A stretch of 34,268 nt of DNA. It comes from an uncultured Oscillospiraceae bacterium. GTDB taxonomy: Bacteria > Bacillota > Clostridia > Oscillospirales > Oscillospiraceae. Both the position numbers and the translations under genes were made by a program. The DNA lies in contig CATKZW010000035.1 of the NCBI GenBank assembly GCA_949841465.1, forward strand, positions 1 to 34,268. The letters run 5' to 3'. Of this stretch, positions 17,101 to 24,006 are shown piece by piece (position 1 is the first letter of the stretch; each line of letters opens with the position of its first letter). The notes below the pieces were generated by a model. The model searched no databases, was not told where the DNA came from, and worked only from the letters and a program-made list of their open reading frames with translations.

Positions 17101-17365
17101 CCTGCTTCGGCGCGGCGGGGACCTGCCCGGTGATCTGCTGCACCTGCCGGGCGTCGGGGACAATGGACAGCGGGCTCTCCAGGGACACCGGGATCAGCAG
17201 CCGGGCAAATACCACCAGCCACAGCAGGCACAAAACCTGCCGGGGGGCCCGCTTCTTCAGCACCAAACGCAGCAGCGCCACAATGGCGGCGGTGTAGGCG
17301 GCGGTTAGGCTCATCTCCCACAGGGGAGACAGGGCGTTGAACAGGGATGCCAGCAGGTCAATCAT
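14174..17365 (-). CDS. Giant M56-family metallopeptidase sensor with DxDGDG-motif ectodomain
   Basis: This 1063-residue protein is the partner of the BlaI-type repressor encoded just upstream. The M56 unit occupies residues 1 to ~358: helices near 15-35 and 42-62, a Gln/Pro-rich extracytoplasmic linker (about 70-155), a helix at 160-183, the zinc motif HERAH at 236-240, AACDEAVIRRLG, and a last helix at 336-355. The ~700-residue remainder is outside. It contains three DxDxDG calcium-loop-type motifs, as in FG-GAP/VCBS repeats (434-439, 630-635, 906-911), and a Ser/Pro/Glu linker (about 831-858). This is about twice the usual BlaR1 size. ATG 17365 follows GAGAGGGG and overlaps the repressor's stop. 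Confidence 0.87.
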   Translation of the reverse strand: MIDLLASLFNALSPLWEMSLTAAYTAAIVALLRLVLKKRAPRQVLCLLWLVVFARLLIPVSLESPLSIVPDARQVQQITGQVPAAPKQGGGQTVTHQPAVQDPVQGLDPVQKPAQGQPSGVTADPVSQGGVNTGAGPVLTAPDGATPVTPQPEPQEGFPWPALLAGMWLAGALAMGGYGLVSYLRLKSRLFDAIRAQDGAWEHPAVGSPFILGVLRPKIYLPAGLYGMPRKFILCHERAHLRRLDHIVKPICWLALALHWFNPLVWMAFLLMSRDIEAACDEAVIRRLGPKVKADYSATLLSLATNGRVPAPCPLAFDEGDAKGRIKNVLRYRRPALWIVVVSAVAAVMAAVCLLTDPVSAQAPDDPDPAPSASQAQDEGLNALLDPWMVEVLDGERTFRAGTEEFNIHQLRDMVYGDEDPPRLTLEVGRLAIIDLDRDGVNEMVVWPVDTLGERDDPTEIGYTTGYFIFRRQGDAVRVYYPGWRSIGTLKADGTFDWGGSASHWGTGRARFDENGNFEVEQISWYDNLGPDDENYFVDGVRTTREEFIASAVDGQGAKPEPAWYVFEDGVLKPYRPDNMELAAQTGDRDSGEAKLWLEGGEIPWLEWNGATTRLDGLITPAQSPFVYCWDFDGDGQDEVVVTWYINGYAQYDLYEWEDGRPVLKTTYDSQQMLVRFNKNNVAGVGPWRDGSLGLTVNYAHVEGEDTPESTDFYRHYVTGHARLPDDFFDGGYEHIRDGYPHAYANGFHLVYLQRDTGKFYFDFDVYLADETMKELDYVDTLLGDPPHSEYADHYMLDKPVGTCGFYLSYDGTEWKLEEWDQITMDYPDPTASSGSEPSASPEPSPEPSAEPSSEPSAAPVSCEHGLDNAVFEFMGGILVIYCEEDGTRYPVPAVTNANYESHMRGDFDGDGRIELAFTRTDPDFARDDGTLLMADVVDGQFQTYTFDPAYLADDFNSTVTYELVDEYQAMNFTYQGYGMQVDLSEHWTAMMTHGRSYYPFAYDRETTYTYDGQWAYGGIDMTIPIWLEGGFGGHICYLSWGLRYTGSGFQLLSGSFGYRMPQ

Positions 17366-17732
17366 GGTAATCCCCCTCTCTGAAACGGTCAATGACGGCC
17401 TTCAGCTCGTCGGCCTCGGCGTCGGAAATGGTGCGCCCACCCATGAAGTGGGCCAGGAAGGAGGGCAGGGAGCCGTCAAAGGTGCGTTCCACCACCGCGC
17501 GGCTCTCCTCCCGCAGCACGGCCTCCTTAGGGACGGCGGCGGTGACCACCGCGCTGTCGTTGCGCAGCACTCCCCGGTCCACCAGCTTTTTCAGCACGGT
17601 ATAGGTGGTGGATTTCTTCCAGCCCAGCTGCTGTCCGCACAGCTCCACCAGCTTCCCGGAGGGCAGGGGCTCGTTGTCCCAGACAATGCAGGCGAAGCGG
17701 TATTCGCCCTCGGCTAATCTCAGGTTGTCCAT
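17358..17732 (-). CDS. BlaI/MecI-family transcriptional repressor (second copy)
   Basis: This 124-residue repressor has a winged helix-turn-helix with GWKKSTTYTVLKKLVDRGVL at about 36-56 and a C-terminal dimerisation helix. It belongs to the same family as the 9319-9702 protein but is clearly a different lineage. Its stop lies 8 bases inside the start of the downstream M56 sensor gene, so the two are coupled. ATG 17732 is preceded by AAAGGAGG. Two dyads in its promoter are likely operators. Confidence 0.92.
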   Translation of the reverse strand: MDNLRLAEGEYRFACIVWDNEPLPSGKLVELCGQQLGWKKSTTYTVLKKLVDRGVLRNDSAVVTAAVPKEAVLREESRAVVERTFDGSLPSFLAHFMGGRTISDAEADELKAVIDRFREGDYHD

Positions 17733-17748
17733 GGGGTATGCCTCCTTT

Positions 17749-17766
17749 GGTCTATCTCGATCGACC
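17749..17766 (-). promoter_or_regulatory. Probable second BlaI operator O2
   Basis: An imperfect 18-bp dyad, GGTCGATC paired with GATAGACC, lies downstream of the -10 and about 10 bp from O1. It shares the ATAGAC half-site with O1. Confidence 0.5.
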
Positions 17767-17774
17767 TTAAGGAG

Positions 17775-17803
17775 AGTCTATCACAATAGACCGACCTTGT
17801 CAA
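17775..17803 (-). promoter_or_regulatory. Promoter of the second BlaI-M56 operon
   Basis: On the minus strand TTGACA (17798-17803), 17 bp, TAGACT (17775-17780). The weak -10 is embedded in the operator palindrome. Confidence 0.75.
17776..17791 (-). promoter_or_regulatory. Probable BlaI operator O1
   Basis: A perfect dyad GTCTAT-TGTG-ATAGAC covers the spacer and most of the -10, an ideal place to block RNA polymerase. Confidence 0.75.
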
Positions 17804-17858
17804 CCAATTTTCCATCTTTTTCAATCATGTTCTGCTAAAACTATTTTTCTCTAGTCTT

Positions 17859-17870
17859 CTTGTATACAAG
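17859..17870. promoter_or_regulatory. Probable GntR/FCD operator
   Basis: CTTGTATACAAG is a perfect 12-bp palindrome just upstream of the -35 of the GntR gene. It matches the TTGTnTACAA-like sites known for FadR/FCD regulators, so autoregulation of the operon is likely. Confidence 0.65.
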
Positions 17871-17872
17871 TC

Positions 17873-17901
17873 TTGCAGTTTCGGCAAAGATGCGATATAC
17901 T
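17873..17901 (+). promoter_or_regulatory. Promoter of the GntR-activase operon
   Basis: TTGCAG (17873-17878), 17 bp, TATACT (17896-17901), 29 bases before the start codon. Confidence 0.75.
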
Positions 17902-17929
17902 AGGTAAAAACAATTTGGAGGTAAGCAGG

Positions 17930-18604
17930 ATGAAGCTGTTGGAGCGTCTGCCCCGGGAGAGCAGCGGCGAGTACGCCCTGCGGATCATCAAGGAGAGCAT
18001 CATCAGCCTGGAGCTGCCCCCCGGCAGTCAGATCAGCGAGAGCGAACTGGCCGCGGAGATGGGGCTGTCCCGGACCCCGGTGCGGGAGGCGCTCATTGAG
18101 CTTTCCAAGGTGAAGATTGTGGACATCCAGCCCCAGAAGAAGAGCACCATCCCCCTCATCGACTACGAGATGGTGGAGGAGTCCCGGTTCATGCGCAGCC
18201 TGCTGGAGTGCGCCGTGGTGGAGCTGGACTGCGAGATGGCCGCCCCCGCCGATCTGGACCGCCTGCGGGAAAACATCCGGGTGCAGAACCTCTACCTGGA
18301 CGACTTCTACTCCACCCAGCTGCTCACCCTGGACAACGAGTTCCACGGGATGCTGTTCAGCATCGCCAGAAAGTCCCAGATCTTTGCCCTGATGCAGAAC
18401 ATCTCCATCCACTTTGACCGGGTGCGGAGCATGGCCCTTTCCTCAGTGAAGAATCTGAAAATCGTCCAGGACCACGTGGACCTGGTGGACGCCATCGAGC
18501 GCCGGGACCCCGCCGCCGCCAAGGCGCTGATGGAGAAGCACCTGAACCGGTATCGGATCGATGCCGCCGCCCTCCGGGCGGAATATCCCCAGTATTTTAA
18601 ATGA
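17930..18604 (+). CDS. GntR-family regulator with FCD ligand domain
   Basis: This 224-residue protein has an N-terminal winged helix-turn-helix (about 10-75: YALRIIKESIISLELPPGSQ, SESELAAEMGLSRTPVREAL). A C-terminal all-helical FCD domain (about 85-215) carries acidic and histidine residues suited to a metal-bound carboxylate ligand. Family members sense organic acids. It is the first gene of an operon with two HgdB-like proteins and an activase, so it probably controls them in response to their substrate. ATG 17930 is chosen for the ribosome site TTGGAGGT; the frame is open further upstream but without one. Its stop lies 20 bases before the next start. Confidence 0.92.
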   Translation: MKLLERLPRESSGEYALRIIKESIISLELPPGSQISESELAAEMGLSRTPVREALIELSKVKIVDIQPQKKSTIPLIDYEMVEESRFMRSLLECAVVELDCEMAAPADLDRLRENIRVQNLYLDDFYSTQLLTLDNEFHGMLFSIARKSQIFALMQNISIHFDRVRSMALSSVKNLKIVQDHVDLVDAIERRDPAAAKALMEKHLNRYRIDAAALRAEYPQYFK

Positions 18605-18624
18605 TGCCATGGAGTGATGTGAGC

Positions 18625-19554
18625 ATGGAGAAGCAGACAATAACCATCGGGCTGCCCCGGGCCCTGCTGTATTACCGGTACGCCCCCCTTTGGAAGACCT
18701 TCTTCCAGGAGCTGGGCATGGAGACGGTGGTCAGCTCCCCCACCGACCGGGACATCCTGGAGCAGGGCACTGCCCTGGCCATCGACGAGGCGTGCCTGTC
18801 GCTGAAAATCTACCTGGGCCATGTGGCAGCCCTGGTGGGCAGGTGCGACTGCATCCTGGTCCCCCGGGTGAGCAATTTCGGGCGGCACCGGAACATGTGC
18901 ACCCGGTTTGAGTCCACCCCCGACCTGGTGCGCAGCGTGTTCCGGGATTCCGGGCAGAAGTTCCTGTCCTACGAAGTGGACGAGGAGCTGAAAAAGGGCG
19001 AGGAGGAGGCTTTTGTGGAGCTGGGCAAAGCCCTGGGCTCCACGGCCAAGGCGGCAAAGAAGGCCTATAAGGCGGCGAAAAAGGCGGAGGCCGCATTCCA
19101 CAAGGAGCGCGTGCAGAAGCATGAGCAGCTGTATAAGCGGGAAAACATCAAGGTACTCATCGCAGCCCACAGCTATGTGATTGAGGACCCGTACATGGGC
19201 CGGGCCGTCACCGAATACCTGAAGCGGGCGGGGGTGATTTCCCTGCGGGCGGACCTGGTGGACCGGGAGGCCGCGCTGAAGCACAGCCGGGAGCTGTCCC
19301 CCACCTGCAAGTGGGAGATCAGCCGGGAAATATTGGGCGGTATTCAGCAGCACAAGGACGATGTGGACGGCATCATCCTGCTCAGCGCCTTCCCCTGCGG
19401 GCCGGACGCCATGGTCAACGAGCTCATTACCCGCCGGGTAAAGGGCGTGCCCATGCTGAACCTGGTGCTGGACAGCCAGAGCGGCACCGCCGGGGTGGAG
19501 ACCCGGCTGGAGAGCTTTATCGACATCATCCGCTTTAAGGAGGGGAAGCTGTAA
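18625..19554 (+). CDS. DUF2229 / HgdB-like protein, first of a paralogous pair
   Basis: This ~309-residue protein belongs to the DUF2229 group linked to acyl-CoA dehydratase activases. It shares the 2-hydroxyacyl-CoA dehydratase D-component fold. Its N-terminus, TIGLPRALLYYRYAPLW, and C-terminal motif, FPCGPDAM followed by LDSQSG and TRLESF, are typical. Cysteines in EACLSLK, GRCDC, NMCTRF and FPCGPD could bind a cluster. The next gene product carries the same C-terminal pattern. An Ala/Lys-rich helix lies at about 135-165. ATG 18625 has GGAG 10 bases upstream; ATG 18601, overlapping the GntR stop, is an alternative. The stop overlaps the next ATG by one base. Confidence 0.85.
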   Translation: MEKQTITIGLPRALLYYRYAPLWKTFFQELGMETVVSSPTDRDILEQGTALAIDEACLSLKIYLGHVAALVGRCDCILVPRVSNFGRHRNMCTRFESTPDLVRSVFRDSGQKFLSYEVDEELKKGEEEAFVELGKALGSTAKAAKKAYKAAKKAEAAFHKERVQKHEQLYKRENIKVLIAAHSYVIEDPYMGRAVTEYLKRAGVISLRADLVDREAALKHSRELSPTCKWEISREILGGIQQHKDDVDGIILLSAFPCGPDAMVNELITRRVKGVPMLNLVLDSQSGTAGVETRLESFIDIIRFKEGKL

Positions 19555-20633
19555 TGGCGGAAGCAAAAAATAGAAGCGTCTCTTTTCCCCGGTACGCGGA
19601 GTACAACTGCGCCTTCAAATACATCGTAGAGCAGGCCCTGGGGTGCCGGTACGTCATGCCCCCCGCCCTGACCAAGCGCACCATGGAGCTGGGCACCAAG
19701 TACAGCCCGGACTTCGTGTGCACCCCCTTTAAGACCATGCTGGGCAGCATGATCGAATCGCTGGAGGCCGGGGCGGACACCCTGCTCATGACCCACGGCC
19801 TTTGCCGCCTGGGGTACTACGGGGAGCTGCTGGAGCAGATCCTGCGGGACCTGGGATATCAGTTCGACTTCATCAACCTGTCGGACTACGACATGGGCAA
19901 GAAAAAGGAATACCTGCGCATTGTGAAGCGGTTCAACCCCAAGGCCAACCCCGCCCGGTTCCTGACCCAGTTCCTGGAGGGACTGCGGATGGCGGAGTAT
20001 GTGGACGAGATCACCGGCGAGTATTACAAAAACTGCGGCTTTGACGCCGTCCCCGGCCAGAGCAGGCAGGCGTACCAGGACTTCCTCACCGCCATGTACA
20101 CCGCCCAGAACCGCGGCGACGTGGAGGCGGGCTACCGGGCCGCCAAGCGGGCGCTCCAGTCCGTGCCGCTGGACAAGCCCCAGAAGCCCCTGCGGGTGGG
20201 CGTCGTGGGCGAGTTCTACACCGCCATGGACGCCTTCTCCAACCTGGAGCTGGAGCAGAAGCTGGCCGATATGCGGGTGGAGGTCCACCGCTGGATGAAC
20301 GTGACCAACCAGTTCCTGCACTATGGCAGCGGGCAGAAGAACCTGCGGGTGAAGATTCAGGACCTGTGCCGGTACGACATGGGGCCCACCTCCACCGCCA
20401 ACATCTGGTACGCCCGGGAGTGCGCGGAGCGGGGGTATGACGGCATCGTCCACATCAAGTCCGCCGGGTGCACGCCGGAGATCGATGTGATGCCTGTCCT
20501 CCAGAACATCAGCGCGGACTATAAGATCCCCGTGCTCTACCTGACCTATGACGCCCAGACCAGCGACGTGGGGCTCATGACCCGGCTGGAGGCGTTTTAC
20601 GATATGATTGACATGAGAAAGAAGGTAATCTGA
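19554..20633 (+). CDS. DUF2229 / HgdB-like protein, second of the pair
   Basis: This 359-residue protein is of the same fold group as the preceding one. It contains PDFVCTPFKTMLG, THGLCRLGYYGE, and near the C-terminus KSAGCTPEIDVMP followed by YLTYDAQTSD and TRLEAF, a block parallel to the end of its neighbour. Such cysteine-bearing proteins can hold a [4Fe-4S] or double-cubane cluster that is reduced by the ATP-driven activase. A catalytic dehydratase role is not shown. ATG 19554 shares its A with the upstream stop, and the next gene starts one base after its stop region, so the genes are tightly coupled. Confidence 0.85.
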   Translation: MAEAKNRSVSFPRYAEYNCAFKYIVEQALGCRYVMPPALTKRTMELGTKYSPDFVCTPFKTMLGSMIESLEAGADTLLMTHGLCRLGYYGELLEQILRDLGYQFDFINLSDYDMGKKKEYLRIVKRFNPKANPARFLTQFLEGLRMAEYVDEITGEYYKNCGFDAVPGQSRQAYQDFLTAMYTAQNRGDVEAGYRAAKRALQSVPLDKPQKPLRVGVVGEFYTAMDAFSNLELEQKLADMRVEVHRWMNVTNQFLHYGSGQKNLRVKIQDLCRYDMGPTSTANIWYARECAERGYDGIVHIKSAGCTPEIDVMPVLQNISADYKIPVLYLTYDAQTSDVGLMTRLEAFYDMIDMRKKVI

Positions 20634-20634
20634 C

Positions 20635-21585
20635 ATGGAACACGCCTACCTGGGCATTGACGTGGGCTCCATCTCCACCAAGGGCGTTATCATCGATAAG
20701 AAGAACAACATCCTGTCCAGTCAGTACATCTGGACCCAGGGCGACCCCATCGGCGCGGTGAAGGAGCTGGTGCGGCTGCTGGAGGGGCAGTTCGACAAGG
20801 AAAAGTACAAGATCGTAGCCACCGGCACCACCGGCTCCGCCCGCAAGCTGGTGGGCACCATCGTGGGGGCCACCATGGTGAAGAATGAGATCACCGCCCA
20901 CGCGGTGGGCACCACCACCTTCTACCCCGACGTGCGCACCATCCTGGAGATCGGCGGGCAGGACTCCAAGATCATCCTTGTGGAGAACGGCGTGGCGGTG
21001 GACTACGCCATGAACACCCTGTGTGCTGCGGGCACGGGGGCCTTCCTGTCCAGCCAAGCCAAGCGGCTGGGCATCGAGGTGGAGGAGATCGGCGACTACG
21101 CCCTGCGCTCCACCCACCCCACCCAGATCGCCGCCCGGTGCACCGTGTTCGCCGAGTCCGACCTGGTGCACAAGATCCAGATGGGCCACCCCAGGGAGGA
21201 CATCATCGCGGGCGTGTGCAACGCGGTGGCGGCCAACTACCTGAACAACGTGGGCAAGGGCAAGAAGATCGTCTCCCCGGTGGTATTTCAGGGGGGCGTG
21301 AGCAAAAACCAGGGCGTGGTGGCCGCCTTCGAGCGCACCCTGGGCTGCAAGGTCATCGTGGACCCCAACGGCCATCTGATGGGGGCGCTGGGCGTGGCCA
21401 TCCTGGCCCGCCGGGGCAGCGGGCGGCAGGAGTTCGACTTCGCCATGGAGGACATGGAGTTCCGCACCCGGGAGGCCAGCTGCGGCGGCTGCTCCAACAA
21501 CTGCGAGATCATCTGCGTCTATCGGGGCAATGAGCTCATCGACTCCTGGGGCAACCGCTGCGAGCGGGGCGCTCGGGTGCACTGA
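20635..21585 (+). CDS. BadF/BadG/HgdC-family ATP-dependent activase
   Basis: This 316-residue ASKHA-fold ATPase uses ATP hydrolysis to push an electron into a partner enzyme's cluster ('archerase'). It starts with the phosphate loop GIDVGSISTKGV (7-18) and has GTTGSAR (64-70) and EIGGQDSK (105-112). The two cluster cysteines of the homodimer are C130 (NTLCAAGTG) and C169 (AARCTVFAESD). A C-terminal extension has further cysteines (CGGCSNNC at 283-290, then C294 and C309). The partner is probably one or both DUF2229 proteins just upstream. ATG 20635 lies directly after their stop. Confidence 0.92.
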   Translation: MEHAYLGIDVGSISTKGVIIDKKNNILSSQYIWTQGDPIGAVKELVRLLEGQFDKEKYKIVATGTTGSARKLVGTIVGATMVKNEITAHAVGTTTFYPDVRTILEIGGQDSKIILVENGVAVDYAMNTLCAAGTGAFLSSQAKRLGIEVEEIGDYALRSTHPTQIAARCTVFAESDLVHKIQMGHPREDIIAGVCNAVAANYLNNVGKGKKIVSPVVFQGGVSKNQGVVAAFERTLGCKVIVDPNGHLMGALGVAILARRGSGRQEFDFAMEDMEFRTREASCGGCSNNCEIICVYRGNELIDSWGNRCERGARVH

Positions 21586-21594
21586 GGGCCCGGC

Positions 21595-22263
21595 ATGAAA
21601 TTCGTCATGTCCTACAGCTGCGGGAAGGACAGCACCCTGGCCCTGCACAAGATGATCCAGGCGGGGCACACGCCGGTGTGCCTGCTGGTCATGGTGAAGA
21701 AAAACGAGGGGCGTTCCTATTTCCACGGCGCAGACCCGGATATGCTGAGACAGTACGAAAGCGCTTTGGGCCTGCCCATGGTGCTGTGCCCGTCGGACGG
21801 GGCGGACTACCATGCCGCGCTGGAGGCCGGGCTGCTGAAAGCCAGGGCCATGGGCGCGGAGGGGGCCGCCTTCAGCGACATCGACCTGGAAGAAAACCGG
21901 GCCTGGGAGGAGGCGCGATGCACCAGCACCGGCCTGACCCCCTTCTTCCCCCTGTGGCAGCGGGGCAGACGGGACAACGTGGCTGAGCTCATCCGGCTGG
22001 GTTTCCGCTGCCTCATCAAAAGCGTCAACAACACCCTCCTGCCGGAAAGCCTGCTGGGGCGGTATCTCGACGCTGAGGCCGTGGAAATCATGGAGCAGGC
22101 AGGCATTGACGTCTGCGGCGAAAACGGAGAGTATCACACCCTGGCGGTGGACGGCCCCATATTTAAAGCTCCGCTGGACTTTACCGTCGGTGATATCCTT
22201 CGCTTTGGGGATTATTCCGTTGTATCCATTGGTCCGCCCGATGAGCCGCGGCCCGCTGATTGA
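21595..22263 (+). CDS. Dph6-like ATP pyrophosphatase (diphthine-ammonia ligase family)
   Basis: This 222-residue protein has the N-type PP-loop SYSCGKDST (6-14) and the family's C-terminal CGENGEYHTLAVDGP block (about 175-189). Family members adenylate a carboxylate or amide for amination. Bacteria lack diphthamide, so the bacterial substrate is different and unknown. It is the last gene of the GntR-activase operon, 9 bases after the activase stop, which suggests a role in the same pathway, perhaps cofactor or substrate modification. A terminator follows. Confidence 0.87.
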   Translation: MKFVMSYSCGKDSTLALHKMIQAGHTPVCLLVMVKKNEGRSYFHGADPDMLRQYESALGLPMVLCPSDGADYHAALEAGLLKARAMGAEGAAFSDIDLEENRAWEEARCTSTGLTPFFPLWQRGRRDNVAELIRLGFRCLIKSVNNTLLPESLLGRYLDAEAVEIMEQAGIDVCGENGEYHTLAVDGPIFKAPLDFTVGDILRFGDYSVVSIGPPDEPRPAD

Positions 22264-22320
22264 AAAAGCGAAATCGGCGTTTTTCAACTTTGTTCCCTAT
22301 ATAAAGACGGCGAGAATCAG

Positions 22321-22357
22321 AAAAAGAGCGTCAGGGCGATTCCCTGACGCTCTTTTT
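22321..22357. terminator. Bidirectional terminator between convergent operons
   Basis: AAAAAGAGCGTCAGGG pairs perfectly with CCCTGACGCTCTTTTT (22321-22336 with 22342-22357). A-run and T-run flank the stem, so it serves both strands: the GntR-activase operon and the MFS/small-gene unit. A weaker hairpin (TTGAAAAA with TTTTTCAA) lies just before it at 22262-22287. Confidence 0.9.
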
Positions 22358-22372
22358 GCACTTTCATCCCGG

Positions 22373-22701
22373 TTAAGGCTTGGCCGCGGGCTCCTGCGCC
22401 TCCTGGGACTTGGCCGCGGGCTCCTGCGCGGCCTGGGGCAGGGACAGCCGCTCCAGCCGCCCGCCCACGTCCTTGCGGCCGTTGATAACGCCGTTGTTGA
22501 CGCATCCCGCCAAGCAGCCGCTCTGATGCGGTTGGTGCCGAAGGTGACGAACTCCTCGTCCATCACGGTGAGGCCCTGACGGGACTCGGTGTCGTCGGGC
22601 AGGTAACTGGTCAGGTCGTCGTTCACTGCCACCCATCCGTTGTGCGCGTACTCAAAGCGACCGCTCCCTTCACAACTAAATTGAGCATATTGCAGATACA
22701 T
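22373..22701 (-). pseudogene. Small hypothetical gene interrupted by a frameshift
   Basis: The 5' part, from ATG 22701 with an upstream AGAGGAAG ribosome site, encodes MYLQYAQFSCEGSGRFEYAH and onward to VMDEEFVTFGTNRI. The coherent continuation, SGCLAGCVNNGVINGRKD and onward to a TAA at 22373, is in another frame. One base appears missing near 22524-22526 (ATCAGAGC where ATCCAGAGC would restore the frame). Corrected, the product is about 110 residues with a conserved-looking Cys/Gly/Asn core and a tail made of two AQEPAAK repeats. I do not recognise the family. It follows the MFS gene closely on the same strand. A sequencing error is an alternative to true decay. Confidence 0.6.
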
Positions 22702-22762
22702 GATACGCTCTTCCTCTGTGAAAGGCAAGCCGATCATAGCGCATGGTTTTTGACACCGCTTA

Positions 22763-23938
22763 TCAACTGACAAAATCTGGTTTGGACCGGCGCAGCAATG
22801 CCTCGTGCATCACCACCATGACGGCGAGGATGGCCAGCAGATATACCGGCAGCAGCGCCGTGCTGATGTGGGCGGCGATAAGGCCAAACAGAGGCGGCAT
22901 CAAGCAGGTGCCCACATAAGCGCTGGCCATCTGCACGCCGATCACCGCTTGGGATTTGTCCGCGCCAAAATGATCCGGGGTGGAGTGGATGACGCAGGGA
23001 TAAATAGGGGCGCAGCCCAGCCCAACGAACACCAGCCCTGCCAACGTGACGTATTCATGCAGGGGCAGCAGCATGGCAAGGATGCCCAGCGCCGCGGTGA
23101 CCTGTCCCAGCCGGACCATTTGCCCATCACTGAACTTCATTGTCAGGAAGCCGCTGAGGGCCCGGCCCGTTGTGATGCCAATAAAGAACAGCCCCGCATA
23201 GCCCGCCGCCGTTTCCGCCGGAACGCCCTTTTGCAGATTCAAATAGCTGCTGGCCCACAAAATCGTGGTCTGCTCCAAAGCGCAGTAGCAGAAAAAGGTG
23301 ACCATGACTTCCTTTGCGCCGGGGATGCGAAAGATTTGCGGCAGGGTCAGAGGCGGCGCGGCCGTTCCCTCCGCCTCGGTCTCCGGGCTCTGATGGACGC
23401 GCCAGAGGGGCAAGCTCACCATCAGGATCACGGTAAGCGCCGCCTGGAGCACAGCGATATACCGATAGCCCATATTCCACCCGGAACCGCCGGACAGGGC
23501 AAGGCCCATGACATAGGGCCCTATGGCTGCTCCCAGCCCCCACATGCAGTGGAGCCAGCTCATATGGCGGCTGGCATAGCGCAGGGCAACGTAATTGTTC
23601 AGCGCCGCGTCTACGCTCCCCGCGCCCAGGCCATATGGAATCGCCCACAGGCACAGCATCCAAAAGGAATTGCTGATGGAAAAGCCGAGCAGGGCCGCGG
23701 CAGTCATGCCTACACTGACCGCAGTCACCTTTCCGGTGCCCAGCTTTTTGGTGAGCCGGTCACTTTGCAGGCTGGACACCACGGTGCCGGCGGAAATGAT
23801 GATGGAGATGGCTCCGGCCCATGACATGGGAACATTCAATTCAGCGTGCATCACCGGCCACGCGGAGCCCAGCAGAGAGTCGGGCAGCCCCAGGCTGATG
23901 AAGGATAAATAGATCACAGCTAGAAGCAGACGTATCAT
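22763..23938 (-). CDS. MFS transporter, fucose permease-like
   Basis: This 391-residue integral membrane protein has about twelve hydrophobic segments in two halves, separated by a hydrophilic loop near 185-205 (HQSPETEAEGTAAPP). Motifs such as DRLTKKLGTGK after helix 2 and GLGAGSVDAALNNYVALRY in the N-terminal half are typical of the FucP/YfkF-like MFS group, which moves sugars or other small solutes. ATG 23938 is chosen because AAGGAGGAA lies just upstream; the longer frame to 23992 has none. A promoter with an overlapping palindrome precedes it. The substrate is unknown. Confidence 0.88.
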   Translation of the reverse strand: MIRLLLAVIYLSFISLGLPDSLLGSAWPVMHAELNVPMSWAGAISIIISAGTVVSSLQSDRLTKKLGTGKVTAVSVGMTAAALLGFSISNSFWMLCLWAIPYGLGAGSVDAALNNYVALRYASRHMSWLHCMWGLGAAIGPYVMGLALSGGSGWNMGYRYIAVLQAALTVILMVSLPLWRVHQSPETEAEGTAAPPLTLPQIFRIPGAKEVMVTFFCYCALEQTTILWASSYLNLQKGVPAETAAGYAGLFFIGITTGRALSGFLTMKFSDGQMVRLGQVTAALGILAMLLPLHEYVTLAGLVFVGLGCAPIYPCVIHSTPDHFGADKSQAVIGVQMASAYVGTCLMPPLFGLIAAHISTALLPVYLLAILAVMVVMHEALLRRSKPDFVS

Positions 23939-23959
23939 ATTGCGTTCCTCCTTTTTTGG

Positions 23960-23975
23960 TGGTATGATTATACCA
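23960..23975 (-). promoter_or_regulatory. Extended -10 promoter with overlapping operator palindrome (MFS gene)
   Basis: A perfect 16-bp dyad TGGTAT-GATT-ATACCA contains the minus-strand TATAAT (23967-23972), preceded by TGG as extended -10. A repressor bound here would block the promoter. A smaller dyad, CTATA-ACAA-TATAG, lies upstream at 23993-24006. No regulator gene is adjacent. Confidence 0.6.
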
Positions 23976-24006
23976 GTAAAAAGAGAGAGCATCTATAACA
24001 ATATAG

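Noticed and set aside
20575-22287. 570-codon minus-strand frame opposite the activase and Dph6 genes
   Set aside because: Covers three well-recognised genes; His/Gly/Val composition typical of antisense frames.
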